DNA of 41,621 nt from JANRKN01 sp033763435 (GTDB lineage: Bacteria; Planctomycetota; Phycisphaerae; Phycisphaerales; UBA1924), in contig JANRKN010000127.1 of the NCBI GenBank assembly GCA_033763435.1, positions 1-41,621 on the forward strand, given 5' to 3'. Below are positions 7,182-15,517 of the stretch, one piece after another. The stretch's first letter is position 1. Each line of letters begins with the position of its first letter. A program made the translations under genes and the position numbers. Under the pieces are notes generated by a model. That model ran no database searches, was not told where the DNA came from, and saw nothing but the letters and a program-made list of their open reading frames with translations.

Positions 7182-10100
7182 TCAAAGCTCCGGCGCGAAG
7201 CCCCGGCGCATGGTGTTCTCGGCGATGGCTCGCGGGAGCGTGAAGTGGTGCAGGTAGTCGGCGCCGCCGGCCTTGGAGCCCGCGCCCGACATGCCGAACC
7301 CGCCGAAGGGATGGCGGGCGACGAGCGCGCCGGTGATGCCGCGGTTGAGGTACAGGTTGCCGACGCGGTATTCGCGCTTGGCGCGCTCGATGTTGGTGGG
7401 CTTGCGGGAGTAGACGCCGCCGGTGAGCTTGTACGCCGAGCTGTTGGCGATCCGAAGCGCCTCCGAGAAATCTCTCGCGTGCATGATGGCGAGGACGGGG
7501 CCGAAGATCTCTTCGCGCGCGAGCTCGTGGCTCTCGGGGACAGTCCAGAAGATGTGCGGCGCGACGAAGCGCCGGCCCGTGCGCGCCTCGAGCCCTTCGG
7601 GGACGTCCAGCGCGGCGAACTTCAGGCCGCTGGACTTGGCGCGCTCGATGAAGCCCAGGACTTTGGCCTGCGCCTCGGCATCGATCACGGGGCCGACGTC
7701 GGTGCCGGGCAGGGCCGGGTCGCCGATCGTCAGCGCGCGCGTCGCTTCCACGAGGCGCTCGCGGACGTGCGAGATCGCGGGGCCGTCGGGGCCTTCGGGG
7801 TCGACGACGATGAGGCGCGAGAGCGCTGAGCACTTCTGGCCCTGGAAGGCAAAGGCCGAGTGGCGTGCGGCGAGCACGGCCTCGTCGAGGTCGGCGGAGG
7901 TGTCGAGGATCAGCGCGTTCTTGCCACCCATCTCGCAGACGACGTGCTTGACGTGCGTGAGCGCGCTCGCGCCCGCGCGGTCGGCAAAGGGCGAGACAGG
8001 CGCGGCGGCGTGCAGGATGTCGAGGCCCACATCGCGCGAGCCCGTGAACGCCACCAGCGCGATGCGCGGATCGCGCACCAGCGCGGCGCCCGTGGTCTCG
8101 CCCGGCGCGGGGCAGAACTGCAACACGCCACGCTTGTGCTCGGCGCTCAGGCCCGGCACCGCCTCGAGCGCGCGGTGCAGGATATCGATCATGATCTTCG
8201 CGATGCCCGGGGTCTGCTCGGCGGGCTTGACGATCACGGGGTTGCCCGTCACCATCGCGGCAACGGTCATGCCGCAGCAGATCGCGAGCGGGAAGTTCCA
8301 GGGCGCGATGACCACGGCGATGCCGCGGGGCTCGTGGAGGACTTCGTCGAGCTCGCCGATGAACTTGCCCAGGCGCGAGCGCTCAAACATCGGGACGGCC
8401 AGGCGCGCGTAGTACTCGCAGAAGTCGATCGCCTCGCAGGTGTCCGCGTCGGCCTCGCGCCAGGTCTTGCCGGCTTCCTTGATCATCACGGCGCTGAGCT
8501 CGTCGCGGCGAGCGCGCATCTCGGATGCCGCGGCGAGCAGCACGCGCGCGCGGTCCACCGCCGGGACATCGCGCCAGGCTTCGAACGCGGCGCTCGCGCG
8601 CGTCACCATCTCGCGCGCCTGTTCGGGCGTGCGGTCGTTGGCGACGCTGGGCACCTGCGCACGCGCGACGGCGGCGGCGAAGGCCTCGCGCTGCGAAGCC
8701 TCCGCAAAGTCCCGGAAGGCCTCGTTGTAGAAGGGACCAACACCCAGCGCAGGCACGCCCGGCGTCAGGCGATGGCGCTCGGGCGCGCGGGCGAGGTTGC
8801 TCGCGGTCGGCTCGGCGGTGCCGATGGTGTTCGCGTCGCCGGTGGTTGCGCGCTGGGCGAACTTCGCCGCGGGGCTCGCCAGGAGCGCGGACGGGTCGGC
8901 GTTGTCGAGGAACCCGGCCTTGAGCCAGGACTCGTTGCTGGTGTTCTCGAGCAGGCGGCGCACGAGGTACGCCATGCCGGGGATCATCTCGCCGACGGGG
9001 ACGTACTCGCGGATCCGCAGGCCCATCTCGGCGGCGGCGGCCTTGAGCTGGTCGGCCATGCCGTGGAGCATCTGGAGTTCGAGCGCTTCGCGCGGCAGAT
9101 TGCGGGCCTCGAGTGCCGCCAGCGCCGCGGCGATGGATCGCGCGTTGTGCGAGCCCAGCGCGAGCTTCACGCCGCCGGACTTCGCGTCGCGCGGGCAGGC
9201 ATCGAGGAAGAACTCGGCCATGCGCTCAAAGCACGCGTCGGTCTGGGGCTTGGTGGGCCAGACGGGGCAGGGCCAGCCGCGCTGCTCGGCGTTGATCGTC
9301 TCGGCGTCCCAGTACGCGCCCTTGACCAGCCGCACCGTCACGACGCGTCCGGTGCGCTTGGCCCAGTCGCAGATGCGCTGCGCATCGCTGACGCCCGAGA
9401 CCAGGTACGCCTGCATCGCCAGGCCCGCCTGGAAGTCGACCTCTTCGCAGCAGCGCATGAAGAGCTCAAGCGTGAAGTCCTTGAGCCCGTGGTGCTCCAT
9501 GTCGAAGTTGATGAAGACGCCCTTGTCGCGGGCGACCTTCAGCAGCGGCACGAGACGCTTCATCAGGTCGCGCATCGCGCCGACGGAATCGATCGGGTCG
9601 CAGCGCGCGCTGAGCGAGCTGATCTTGATCGACACATTGGTCCGCGGGATCGGGCCCAGGTGGTCGCGCTCGAGCCGCGCCGACGCGGGCCAGGAGGCGA
9701 CCTGCCCGGGCAGATTGGTCACCAGGTCCATGTACTTGCCGAGATACGCGTCGGCCTCGGCATCGGAAACGCAGGCCTCGCCCAGCAGGTCGACCGAGAA
9801 GGCGATCCCTTGGTCCCACATCGCGCGCAGGCCGGGCAGCGCGCCCGCCGCGTCGGTGCCCGCGATGAACTTGCTGGCCATGCCCGTGATCTGCGACGAG
9901 ATCTGGCCCGCAGCAAAGCCCTTCATGAGGTTGCCGGCCTTGAGCGCGGTTTCGATCACGCCCGGCACCGTGACGCCCGGCTGGCCCAGATAGTCCTGCA
10001 GGTGATCGAAGACCGCCTCGGGCGTGCGGAGCATCGGGAACGCGTCGACGAAGCGGAAGAGCTGGACCTTGAAGTTGGGGTCCTTCATGCTCCAGTTCAT

Positions 10101-10331
10101 GAGCGCGTCGGAGTAGAACTTGGCGCTCAGAACACCCGACTTGTTGCCCCGGGCGCGCTCGAGGAACTCGCGGCCGATCTCAAAGATCCGCGCCTCGCGC
10201 GCGGCGTCGGCGGGACTCAGCGCGATGGGCGCGGTGCGGGAAGCGTGCGGAACGGGGGCGGATAAACCGTTGCCCGTCGTCGGCGCGGCCGAGGCCGGCG
10301 CAGTCTTCTTCGAACGCGAGAACAGACCCAT
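7182..10331 (-). CDS. putA: Bifunctional proline dehydrogenase / L-glutamate gamma-semialdehyde dehydrogenase
   Basis: Oxidises proline to glutamate in two steps, FAD-linked PRODH then NAD-linked P5C dehydrogenase, with electrons entering the quinone pool. The 1049-residue protein has a basic low-complexity N-terminus (about 1-50). The PRODH barrel follows (about 100-470), with RLVKGAYWDAE and the substrate-binding YLVRRLLENTSNESW. The aldehyde dehydrogenase half has VIAPWNFPLAI, FTGSRDVG, EMGGKNALI, the catalytic Cys834 in GQKCSALSR, and the P5CDH-type C-terminus with NRGITGALVARHPFGGFGMSG. The length fits the minimal PutA form without an N-terminal DNA-binding domain. The ATG at 10331 (MGLFSRSKK) has GGAG 8 nt upstream. 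An XRE-like regulator and a small unknown protein lie just upstream in the same direction. Confidence 0.96.
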   Translation of the reverse strand: MGLFSRSKKTAPASAAPTTGNGLSAPVPHASRTAPIALSPADAAREARIFEIGREFLERARGNKSGVLSAKFYSDALMNWSMKDPNFKVQLFRFVDAFPMLRTPEAVFDHLQDYLGQPGVTVPGVIETALKAGNLMKGFAAGQISSQITGMASKFIAGTDAAGALPGLRAMWDQGIAFSVDLLGEACVSDAEADAYLGKYMDLVTNLPGQVASWPASARLERDHLGPIPRTNVSIKISSLSARCDPIDSVGAMRDLMKRLVPLLKVARDKGVFINFDMEHHGLKDFTLELFMRCCEEVDFQAGLAMQAYLVSGVSDAQRICDWAKRTGRVVTVRLVKGAYWDAETINAEQRGWPCPVWPTKPQTDACFERMAEFFLDACPRDAKSGGVKLALGSHNARSIAAALAALEARNLPREALELQMLHGMADQLKAAAAEMGLRIREYVPVGEMIPGMAYLVRRLLENTSNESWLKAGFLDNADPSALLASPAAKFAQRATTGDANTIGTAEPTASNLARAPERHRLTPGVPALGVGPFYNEAFRDFAEASQREAFAAAVARAQVPSVANDRTPEQAREMVTRASAAFEAWRDVPAVDRARVLLAAASEMRARRDELSAVMIKEAGKTWREADADTCEAIDFCEYYARLAVPMFERSRLGKFIGELDEVLHEPRGIAVVIAPWNFPLAICCGMTVAAMVTGNPVIVKPAEQTPGIAKIMIDILHRALEAVPGLSAEHKRGVLQFCPAPGETTGAALVRDPRIALVAFTGSRDVGLDILHAAAPVSPFADRAGASALTHVKHVVCEMGGKNALILDTSADLDEAVLAARHSAFAFQGQKCSALSRLIVVDPEGPDGPAISHVRERLVEATRALTIGDPALPGTDVGPVIDAEAQAKVLGFIERAKSSGLKFAALDVPEGLEARTGRRFVAPHIFWTVPESHELAREEIFGPVLAIMHARDFSEALRIANSSAYKLTGGVYSRKPTNIERAKREYRVGNLYLNRGITGALVARHPFGGFGMSGAGSKAGGADYLHHFTLPRAIAENTMRRGFAPEL

Positions 10332-10358
10332 GCGGCGCACTCCAGGGGGACCTCGCTC

Positions 10359-10373
10359 CCACTGTAGAAGTGG
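10359..10373 (-). promoter_or_regulatory. Candidate putA promoter with overlapping inverted repeat
   Basis: On the minus strand TACAGT (10366-10361) lies 29 nt before the putA ATG. The hexamer is embedded in the inverted repeat CCACT-TCTAC-AGTGG (10359-10373). A palindrome overlapping a -10 is a common operator layout, and an XRE-like regulator is encoded just upstream. No clear -35 is visible. Confidence 0.4.
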
Positions 10374-10431
10374 TCCGCCCGCCCGGATTTCGCCCGCACG
10401 CTCCGACAGGATGCCCCACCTGCCCGCCCGG

Positions 10432-10776
10432 TCAGCCCGAGCGCTTGCGGGCGCGGGGGCGCGCGGGCGCGGCCTGGTGGTCGGACGGCGCCTCGATGAA
10501 CTCCACGCGCCGCTGCTCGATGTACCCGTCGCGCTGGAGGGGCTCGTCGACAAGCGTCAGGGCGCTGGCGAACGCGGGGCCCTCGGGGGCTTCGACGGGC
10601 TGAGCCGCGGCGGGCCCGTAGACCTGTACGAGGCGAGCTTCGATCGACGCGATCACCCGCTCGCGCTCGTCGCGCGGGACGAGCATGAGGGCCGCGAGCC
10701 ATCGGCGGGCCAGTTCCGGGCCCGCGGGCTGCATGAGCTCAACCAGCAGCCGGAGGTGGTCGTTCGGGGACAGCAT
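10432..10776 (-). CDS. Small conserved-looking hypothetical protein
   Basis: I do not recognise a characterised family. The 114-residue protein starts MLSPNDHLRLLVELMQPA and its first 55 residues look like an amphipathic helical domain (LARRWLAALMLVPRDERERVIASIEARLVQVY). The rest is proline/alanine-rich and ends in a basic tail (RPRARKRSG). It is soluble, with no signal peptide or membrane segment. Its start lies 38 nt inside the end of the upstream XRE-like regulator gene in another frame, so the two are probably co-translated. putA follows 100 nt downstream in the same direction. A role as partner or modulator of the regulator is only an inference. Confidence 0.7.
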   Translation of the reverse strand: MLSPNDHLRLLVELMQPAGPELARRWLAALMLVPRDERERVIASIEARLVQVYGPAAAQPVEAPEGPAFASALTLVDEPLQRDGYIEQRRVEFIEAPSDHQAAPARPRARKRSG

Positions 10777-11263
10777 CTTTCAGGAGCTCCTCCAGCAGCG
10801 AAACACGCCCACCCCGCGCGGCCTGCGACGCAGGACCGGCCAGCCCACCACCACTCGCCCCACCACTCGGCCCCGCGGCAGCAGGCCCTGCGACGGCTAC
10901 CGCGGCGCGAAGTCGCGTTTCCATCGTCTGCATGTACACCTCGACGCGCTCGAGCCGCGACTGGACAGATTCCACCGTCGCGGCGAACGCGCCCAGCAGC
11001 TCGCCCGTGTCGGCGCCGCGGAGCGCCTCGGTCCGGATGTCATCCGAGAGCATGGGCCCCCGGCCCGTCAGCATCCACTGAGCGTTCACGCGGAGCGCGA
11101 CGCAGAGCGCGGCGACGAACTCGACGCTCGGCGATTGGCCGCTGAGATACCGCCGGACAGTCTCGGGGTGATGGCGGGTGAGTTCGGCGACCTCTCGGAT
11201 CGTCCGTCGGCCGACGGCCGCGAGGATGCGCTCGTGCAGGGGCGATGTCGCCGTCTCGCTCAT
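10739..11263 (-). CDS. XRE-like helix-turn-helix protein
   Basis: A 174-residue predicted DNA-binding protein. Residues about 7-65 form an HTH domain: ILAAVGRRTIREVAELT supplies the first helices, HHPETVRRYLSGQ the recognition helix, and VALRVNAQWMLTGRGPM is the typical end of an XRE/Cro-like domain. A helical middle (about 80-120, VESVQSRLERVEVYMQTMETRLR) could dimerise as a coiled coil. A Gly/Ala/Pro-rich linker and a short C-terminal helix, VSLLEELLKDAVP, follow. The chosen ATG at 11263 has GGAG just upstream; longer in-frame starts add non-conserved sequence. It overlaps the next gene by 38 nt and may control its own unit or putA. Confidence 0.82.
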   Translation of the reverse strand: MSETATSPLHERILAAVGRRTIREVAELTRHHPETVRRYLSGQSPSVEFVAALCVALRVNAQWMLTGRGPMLSDDIRTEALRGADTGELLGAFAATVESVQSRLERVEVYMQTMETRLRAAVAVAGPAAAGPSGGASGGGLAGPASQAARGGRVSLLEELLKDAVPERPPPAAG

Positions 11264-11293
11264 GACCACTCCACGGTTCCCCGCCCGCGAACC

Positions 11294-11299
11294 AGTGTA
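11294..11299 (-). promoter_or_regulatory. Candidate -10 element for the XRE-like gene
   Basis: TACACT within GGTACACTGG on the minus strand lies 30 nt before the ATG of the regulator. The identical ten bases occur 29 nt before the DUF1080 gene start (31364-31369). No good -35 is visible. Confidence 0.4.
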
Positions 11300-11374
11300 C
11301 CACCCGAGGGGAGGGGCGAGGTGATCCCTGCGGAGGGGATTCAATCGGGGGTTGACAACACGGGGCAAACTCGC

Positions 11375-13567
11375 TCAGCCAACATCGCCGAGCCCGAACG
11401 TCGCACCGTACTGCTTGAGCAATCGACGCTTCAGCAGGGATTCCTCGAATCGTGCGAGGGTCGGCGAGCGGGCGATCCATGCCGCGGCATCGGAGCGGGC
11501 AAGCAACAACAGTTCTGTGTCCTTTGCGAGGTCCGCGACACGGAACGGTGGAAGACCCGACTGGCGCGTGCCGAAGAGATCGCCGATGCCGCGGAGCGCG
11601 AGGTCCTTCTCGGCCAGCGCAAAGCCATCGTTCGTCGAGGCGACGCCCTTGAGCCGGGCGATGGAGGTTTCGTCGAGGGTCTCGGGGTCCTTGGAGGCGA
11701 TCAGCACGCAGGCGGAGGCTTTGCTTCCCCGGCCCACGCGCCCGCGCAGCTGGTGAAGCTGGGCCATGCCAAAGCGCTCAGCGTTTTCGATCACCATGAG
11801 CGTCGAATTGGGCACATCGACGCCGACCTCGATGACGGTGGTCGCGACAAGCACGTCGATCATGCCCGCCCGAAACCGTTCCATGATCTCATCGCGCGCG
11901 GCGGGCTTGAGCCGGCCGTGGATGGCCGCGAGCTTCAGCCCCGCGAGCGGGCCCTCTTCGAGCTCTTTCATCAGGCCGCGGACGCTGGCGAGGTCTTTCT
12001 TGCCCTCGCCCGTCGCTGGATGGGCGGCTGATTGGGCGGCAGGTTGGGGCGTGCCCTCGTCGGCGTCCGCGAGTTCCATCTGCGCATCGCTCTCGTCGAT
12101 CGCGGGCGCGACGACGTAGGCCTGCTCGCCCGCTTCGACGCGGGTGCGGAGATACGCGTAGACGTCGGGCCTTTGCGCGGGGCCGACGAGGCGGGTGCGG
12201 ACGGGCGTTCGGCCCGGGGGCAGGCCGCGGACGGTGGAGATGTCCAGGTCGCCGAAGAGCGAGATCGCGAGCGTCCGCGGGATGGGCGTCGCCGTCATGA
12301 CCAGCACGTGCGGCGCAAGCTCGCCCGACTGGCCTTTCTCGCGCAATGTCGCGCGCTGCGAAACGCCGAAGCGGTGCTGTTCGTCGATCACCGCGACCGC
12401 GAGCGAGGCGAACTTCACTCGCTCGGTGAGGATCGCGTGCGTGCCGACGACGATCGTCGGTTCACCCGCGGCGAGCCTGGCCAGCAGCGCCTCGCGCTCG
12501 GGGGCGGGCGTCGAGCCGGTCAGCAGCGCGGGAGCGATGCCCGTGCCTGCGAGGATCCGCGTGATGTTCCGCGCGTGCTGCTCGGCGAGCAGTTCCGTCG
12601 GCGCCATGAGCGCGGCCTGCTTGCCCGACTGCGCCGCGAGCATCATCGCGTAGAGCGCGAGGATCGTCTTGCCCGAGCCGACGTCGCCCTGGATGAGGCG
12701 GTTGGCCGGGATCGGGCGCGTGAGGTCGGCCACGATCTCGCGCACGACGGCGTTCTGCGCGGGCGTGAGCGCAAAGGGAAACCTTCCGCGGATCGTGCGG
12801 TCGAGCGAGTCGCTCCACTCCAGCGCGGGAGCCGCGAGCGTGCCCCGAAGGTGCTGACGCTTCATGTGCACCGCGAGCTGGAGCAGCAGCAGCTCGTCGA
12901 AGGCCAGACGCCTGCGTGCGGACTGCGCGTCGTGCTCGCTGCGCGGGTCGTGGATCATCCGGTACGCCTCGGCGAGCGGCGGCAGCTCGCGCGCCGCGCG
13001 GTACTCGGGCGGCAAATGATCCTCGATCAGCCCGACCGCCTCGGGCAGGATCGCCCGCACACAGTGTTCGATCAGCTTGGAGTAGACGTCGCCCCCGGCG
13101 GGATAGACGGGCCTCCAGCGCGCGTCGCGCAGCGCGGGGTCGTCCTCGCCCAGGACTTCGAACGTCGGATTCGCAAGTTGCAGCGTGCCCGAGGCCTTGC
13201 CCCCCGGCCCCGCGCGGGCCTTGCCCTGCACGCGGAGCCGGTCGCCCACGCGGATCTTCTCGCGGAGATAGAGCGCGTTGAACCAGACCAGGTCCAGGCG
13301 CGCGGTGCCGTCGTGCAGCACGGCCTCGAAGCGGGGCCTGGGACGCTTGAGCACCGCGCGGCAGGCGGTGACTTGGCCCCGCGCAGAGACGAGACCGTCG
13401 GGCTTGAGCTGCGCGATGGGCGTCTCGGCCTCGAGAAACTCGTGGCGCATCGGAAGGTGCGCGAGCAGTCGGCCCACGTTGGTCAGGCCGAGGTACGCGA
13501 GCTTCTCGGCCGAGCGCGGGCCGATGCCCGGGACGCTCGCCAAAGGTGTCGTCAGGTCCAGCGCCAC
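11375..13567 (-). CDS. recG: ATP-dependent DNA helicase RecG
   Basis: A double-stranded DNA translocase that remodels stalled replication forks and branched recombination intermediates. The 730-residue protein has an N-terminal helix-hairpin-helix-like segment (SVPGIGPRSAEKLAYLG), an OB-fold wedge domain (about 55-150), and the helicase core. Walker A is GDVGSGKT at about 293-300, motif II is DEQHRFGVSQR, then TATPIPRTL and QLRGRVGRGSKAS. Between the motor halves, at roughly residues 492-524, there is an Ala/Pro/Gly-rich insertion. The start is GTG at 13567, 6 nt after TACGCT and without a ribosome binding site. The gene begins 21 nt after the ccsA stop, so cotranscription with ccsA is also possible. 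Confidence 0.96.
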   Translation of the reverse strand: MALDLTTPLASVPGIGPRSAEKLAYLGLTNVGRLLAHLPMRHEFLEAETPIAQLKPDGLVSARGQVTACRAVLKRPRPRFEAVLHDGTARLDLVWFNALYLREKIRVGDRLRVQGKARAGPGGKASGTLQLANPTFEVLGEDDPALRDARWRPVYPAGGDVYSKLIEHCVRAILPEAVGLIEDHLPPEYRAARELPPLAEAYRMIHDPRSEHDAQSARRRLAFDELLLLQLAVHMKRQHLRGTLAAPALEWSDSLDRTIRGRFPFALTPAQNAVVREIVADLTRPIPANRLIQGDVGSGKTILALYAMMLAAQSGKQAALMAPTELLAEQHARNITRILAGTGIAPALLTGSTPAPEREALLARLAAGEPTIVVGTHAILTERVKFASLAVAVIDEQHRFGVSQRATLREKGQSGELAPHVLVMTATPIPRTLAISLFGDLDISTVRGLPPGRTPVRTRLVGPAQRPDVYAYLRTRVEAGEQAYVVAPAIDESDAQMELADADEGTPQPAAQSAAHPATGEGKKDLASVRGLMKELEEGPLAGLKLAAIHGRLKPAARDEIMERFRAGMIDVLVATTVIEVGVDVPNSTLMVIENAERFGMAQLHQLRGRVGRGSKASACVLIASKDPETLDETSIARLKGVASTNDGFALAEKDLALRGIGDLFGTRQSGLPPFRVADLAKDTELLLLARSDAAAWIARSPTLARFEESLLKRRLLKQYGATFGLGDVG

Positions 13568-13573
13568 GGGCTC

Positions 13574-13579
13574 AGCGTA
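13574..13579 (-). promoter_or_regulatory. Candidate -10 element for recG (short-spacing class)
   Basis: TACGCT on the minus strand is separated from the recG GTG by only GAGCCC. A transcript from here would start at or next to the initiation codon, which fits the missing Shine-Dalgarno. It lies in the 21-nt gap after ccsA. Confidence 0.35.
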
Positions 13580-13588
13580 CCCCGCCTG

Positions 13589-15517
13589 TTACGCGTAGGC
13601 GTGCAGGCCCGGGAGCAGGAGGTTGACGCCGAAGTAGGTCCAGAGCATCACGATGAAGCCGATGACCGAGAGCCACGCGGTGGTCAGGCCCTTGTCCTTG
13701 AGGCCCGCCATGCGGACGTGGATCACGATGAGATACACGATCCAGGTGATGAGGGCCCAGGTCTCCTTCGGGTCAAAGGCCCACCAGCGGCCCCAGGAGT
13801 GGTCGGCCCACCACGCGCCGAGCAGGATGCCCACGCCCAGCGTCCAGAAGGCCAGCTGCAGCACGGTCATCTGCGCCGTGTCAAGGTCGCGCAGCAGCGC
13901 CGAGCGGCTCGTGGTGGTGGCAAAGGGCGAGGCGGATTCGGCCCTCACGGCCTCGGCAGCGCCCAGCGCGGTCGAGGCGACGCGGAGCAGTTCGGCGTCG
14001 GCGACTCCGCCCGCGAGGGCGGGAATCGCGCCGCCCCCACCGCCGGAGGGTCCGTTGTTCTGCGCGGGTCTGGGGGCGCTGCGGTCCTGATTCCGATCTT
14101 GGTTCTGGGCGCGGGCGATATAGTGGGCCGCGAGGTAGAGGAGCGAAATCAGGAAGCCCAGCGCGATGAGGCCGTAGGACACGAGCACGGTGGTCACGTG
14201 GTACTTCAGCAGCACGGAGGTGTTGAGGATCGCGGCCTCGCGCTCGATGTTGACGCCGGGGATGCCGGTCTGGGTCGCGGCGATGAGGATCATGAACCCG
14301 ACGCCCGCGGCGGCCGCCCCGAACAGCAGCTTGCGCCCCGTCAGCGTCATGACGAGCCCGACGATCGCCGCAAAGAGCGAAATGCCCGTCATGCTCTCGA
14401 ACTGGTTCTGGATCGCAAATCGCTCGGCGATGAAGCAGCGCGCGACAAAGCCGAACCCGTGGAGCAGGATCGAGGCGATCAGCAGCACAATGCCAACCGT
14501 CCCCAGCCAGCGCCGGCCCGTGCCGAAGCCGAGCAAGAGCGTGAGGAACGTCAGCAGATAGGCCCACGCGCCCCATTCGAAGGCGTTGACCTTGTTGTAT
14601 GTGATTTCGAGCTCGCGCTTGGCCGTGGGATAGACGTCCGCGTTGATCTTGGGGAGCTCCAAGGCGAGCTTCGAGGCGGCGGCATTGACCTTGGCCGCAT
14701 CGCCCGCGCGCCATGCCGCGCCGAGCTCCAGCGCCGCAACGCGGGCCGGATGGTCCGCCGCGAGGCTGGAGATGTGCTGCCAGGGCTGATCAGGCCTCGC
14801 GGGCGCAATGAGCAGGAAGTTCGCGCCCGTCTGCGACCAGATGCCCAGCTGGTCCTGCAGTCGCCCGAGGGCCTCGCGATAGCCCGATTCGGTGCCGTGG
14901 GCATCGGCGATCTCGGGCACGTAACGCTCGACCATCGCGGGCGTCACGCGCTGCAGGCGCATCCACCGTTCCTGAACGTTGGCATTGCCCGCACTCTCAC
15001 GCAGCGGGAACGCGGCCTCGAGCACCGCGCGGCGCAGGGGCAGGTAGTTGATGTGCAGCAGCGGGCGCTCGGTGTACGCCATCGGATCGATCGCCAGGTC
15101 CAGCAGCGTGAACATCGCGTCGTACGACTCGGTGCGGACCAGCGCCTCGCCTGCGGCGGCGTCGATCTTCTTCACCGGCTCCGTGTAGTCGCGCCGGCCC
15201 GAGAGCTTGCGGACGGTTTCACGCGCGAGCGTGTCGAGCACCTTCACGCGCCCGTTGTGGAACACCGCCAAGGACCGCAGGGGCTCAAGGTTCACCTGCG
15301 CGGCGAACTGATGGCGCGCGACCGGATCCAGCAGCGCGGGGTTTGCCGGCTGGTAGACGCCGAAGGGAGGCGCCTGGCCCTTACCCTGCTCGTCGACCGA
15401 CTTGGACTCGGGATGCTCGTTGCCGGCCGGGGCATACTGCCCGCGCGCGAGCGGCGCGAAGGCGAGAAGCATCAAGAGCGAGAGCAACCACCCGAGCACG
15501 TTGTTTCGCGTGTTCAT
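13589..15517 (-). CDS. ccsA: Cytochrome c biogenesis protein CcsA (ResC) with large N-terminal extracytoplasmic domain
   Basis: One half of the System II machinery that carries haem across the membrane and attaches it to apocytochrome c. The 642-residue protein begins with a signal-peptide-like hydrophobic segment (LLSLLMLLAFAPLARGQ). A soluble domain follows (about 30-300), then roughly eight membrane helices. The haem-handling WWD-type motif is present (HSWGRWWAFDPKETWALITW), followed by a conserved His in YLIVIHVRMAG. A Gly/Pro/Ala-rich loop of about 80 residues separates membrane segments before the WWD motif. The ATG at 15517 overlaps the resB stop as ATGA, so translation is probably coupled. 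It is much larger than plastid-type CcsA (about 320 residues). Confidence 0.93.
   Translation of the reverse strand: MNTRNNVLGWLLSLLMLLAFAPLARGQYAPAGNEHPESKSVDEQGKGQAPPFGVYQPANPALLDPVARHQFAAQVNLEPLRSLAVFHNGRVKVLDTLARETVRKLSGRRDYTEPVKKIDAAAGEALVRTESYDAMFTLLDLAIDPMAYTERPLLHINYLPLRRAVLEAAFPLRESAGNANVQERWMRLQRVTPAMVERYVPEIADAHGTESGYREALGRLQDQLGIWSQTGANFLLIAPARPDQPWQHISSLAADHPARVAALELGAAWRAGDAAKVNAAASKLALELPKINADVYPTAKRELEITYNKVNAFEWGAWAYLLTFLTLLLGFGTGRRWLGTVGIVLLIASILLHGFGFVARCFIAERFAIQNQFESMTGISLFAAIVGLVMTLTGRKLLFGAAAAGVGFMILIAATQTGIPGVNIEREAAILNTSVLLKYHVTTVLVSYGLIALGFLISLLYLAAHYIARAQNQDRNQDRSAPRPAQNNGPSGGGGGAIPALAGGVADAELLRVASTALGAAEAVRAESASPFATTTSRSALLRDLDTAQMTVLQLAFWTLGVGILLGAWWADHSWGRWWAFDPKETWALITWIVYLIVIHVRMAGLKDKGLTTAWLSVIGFIVMLWTYFGVNLLLPGLHAYA

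Noticed and set aside
11352..11357. Perfect TTGACA on the plus strand
   Set aside because: No -10-like hexamer follows at 15-19 nt and no plus-strand gene lies downstream.
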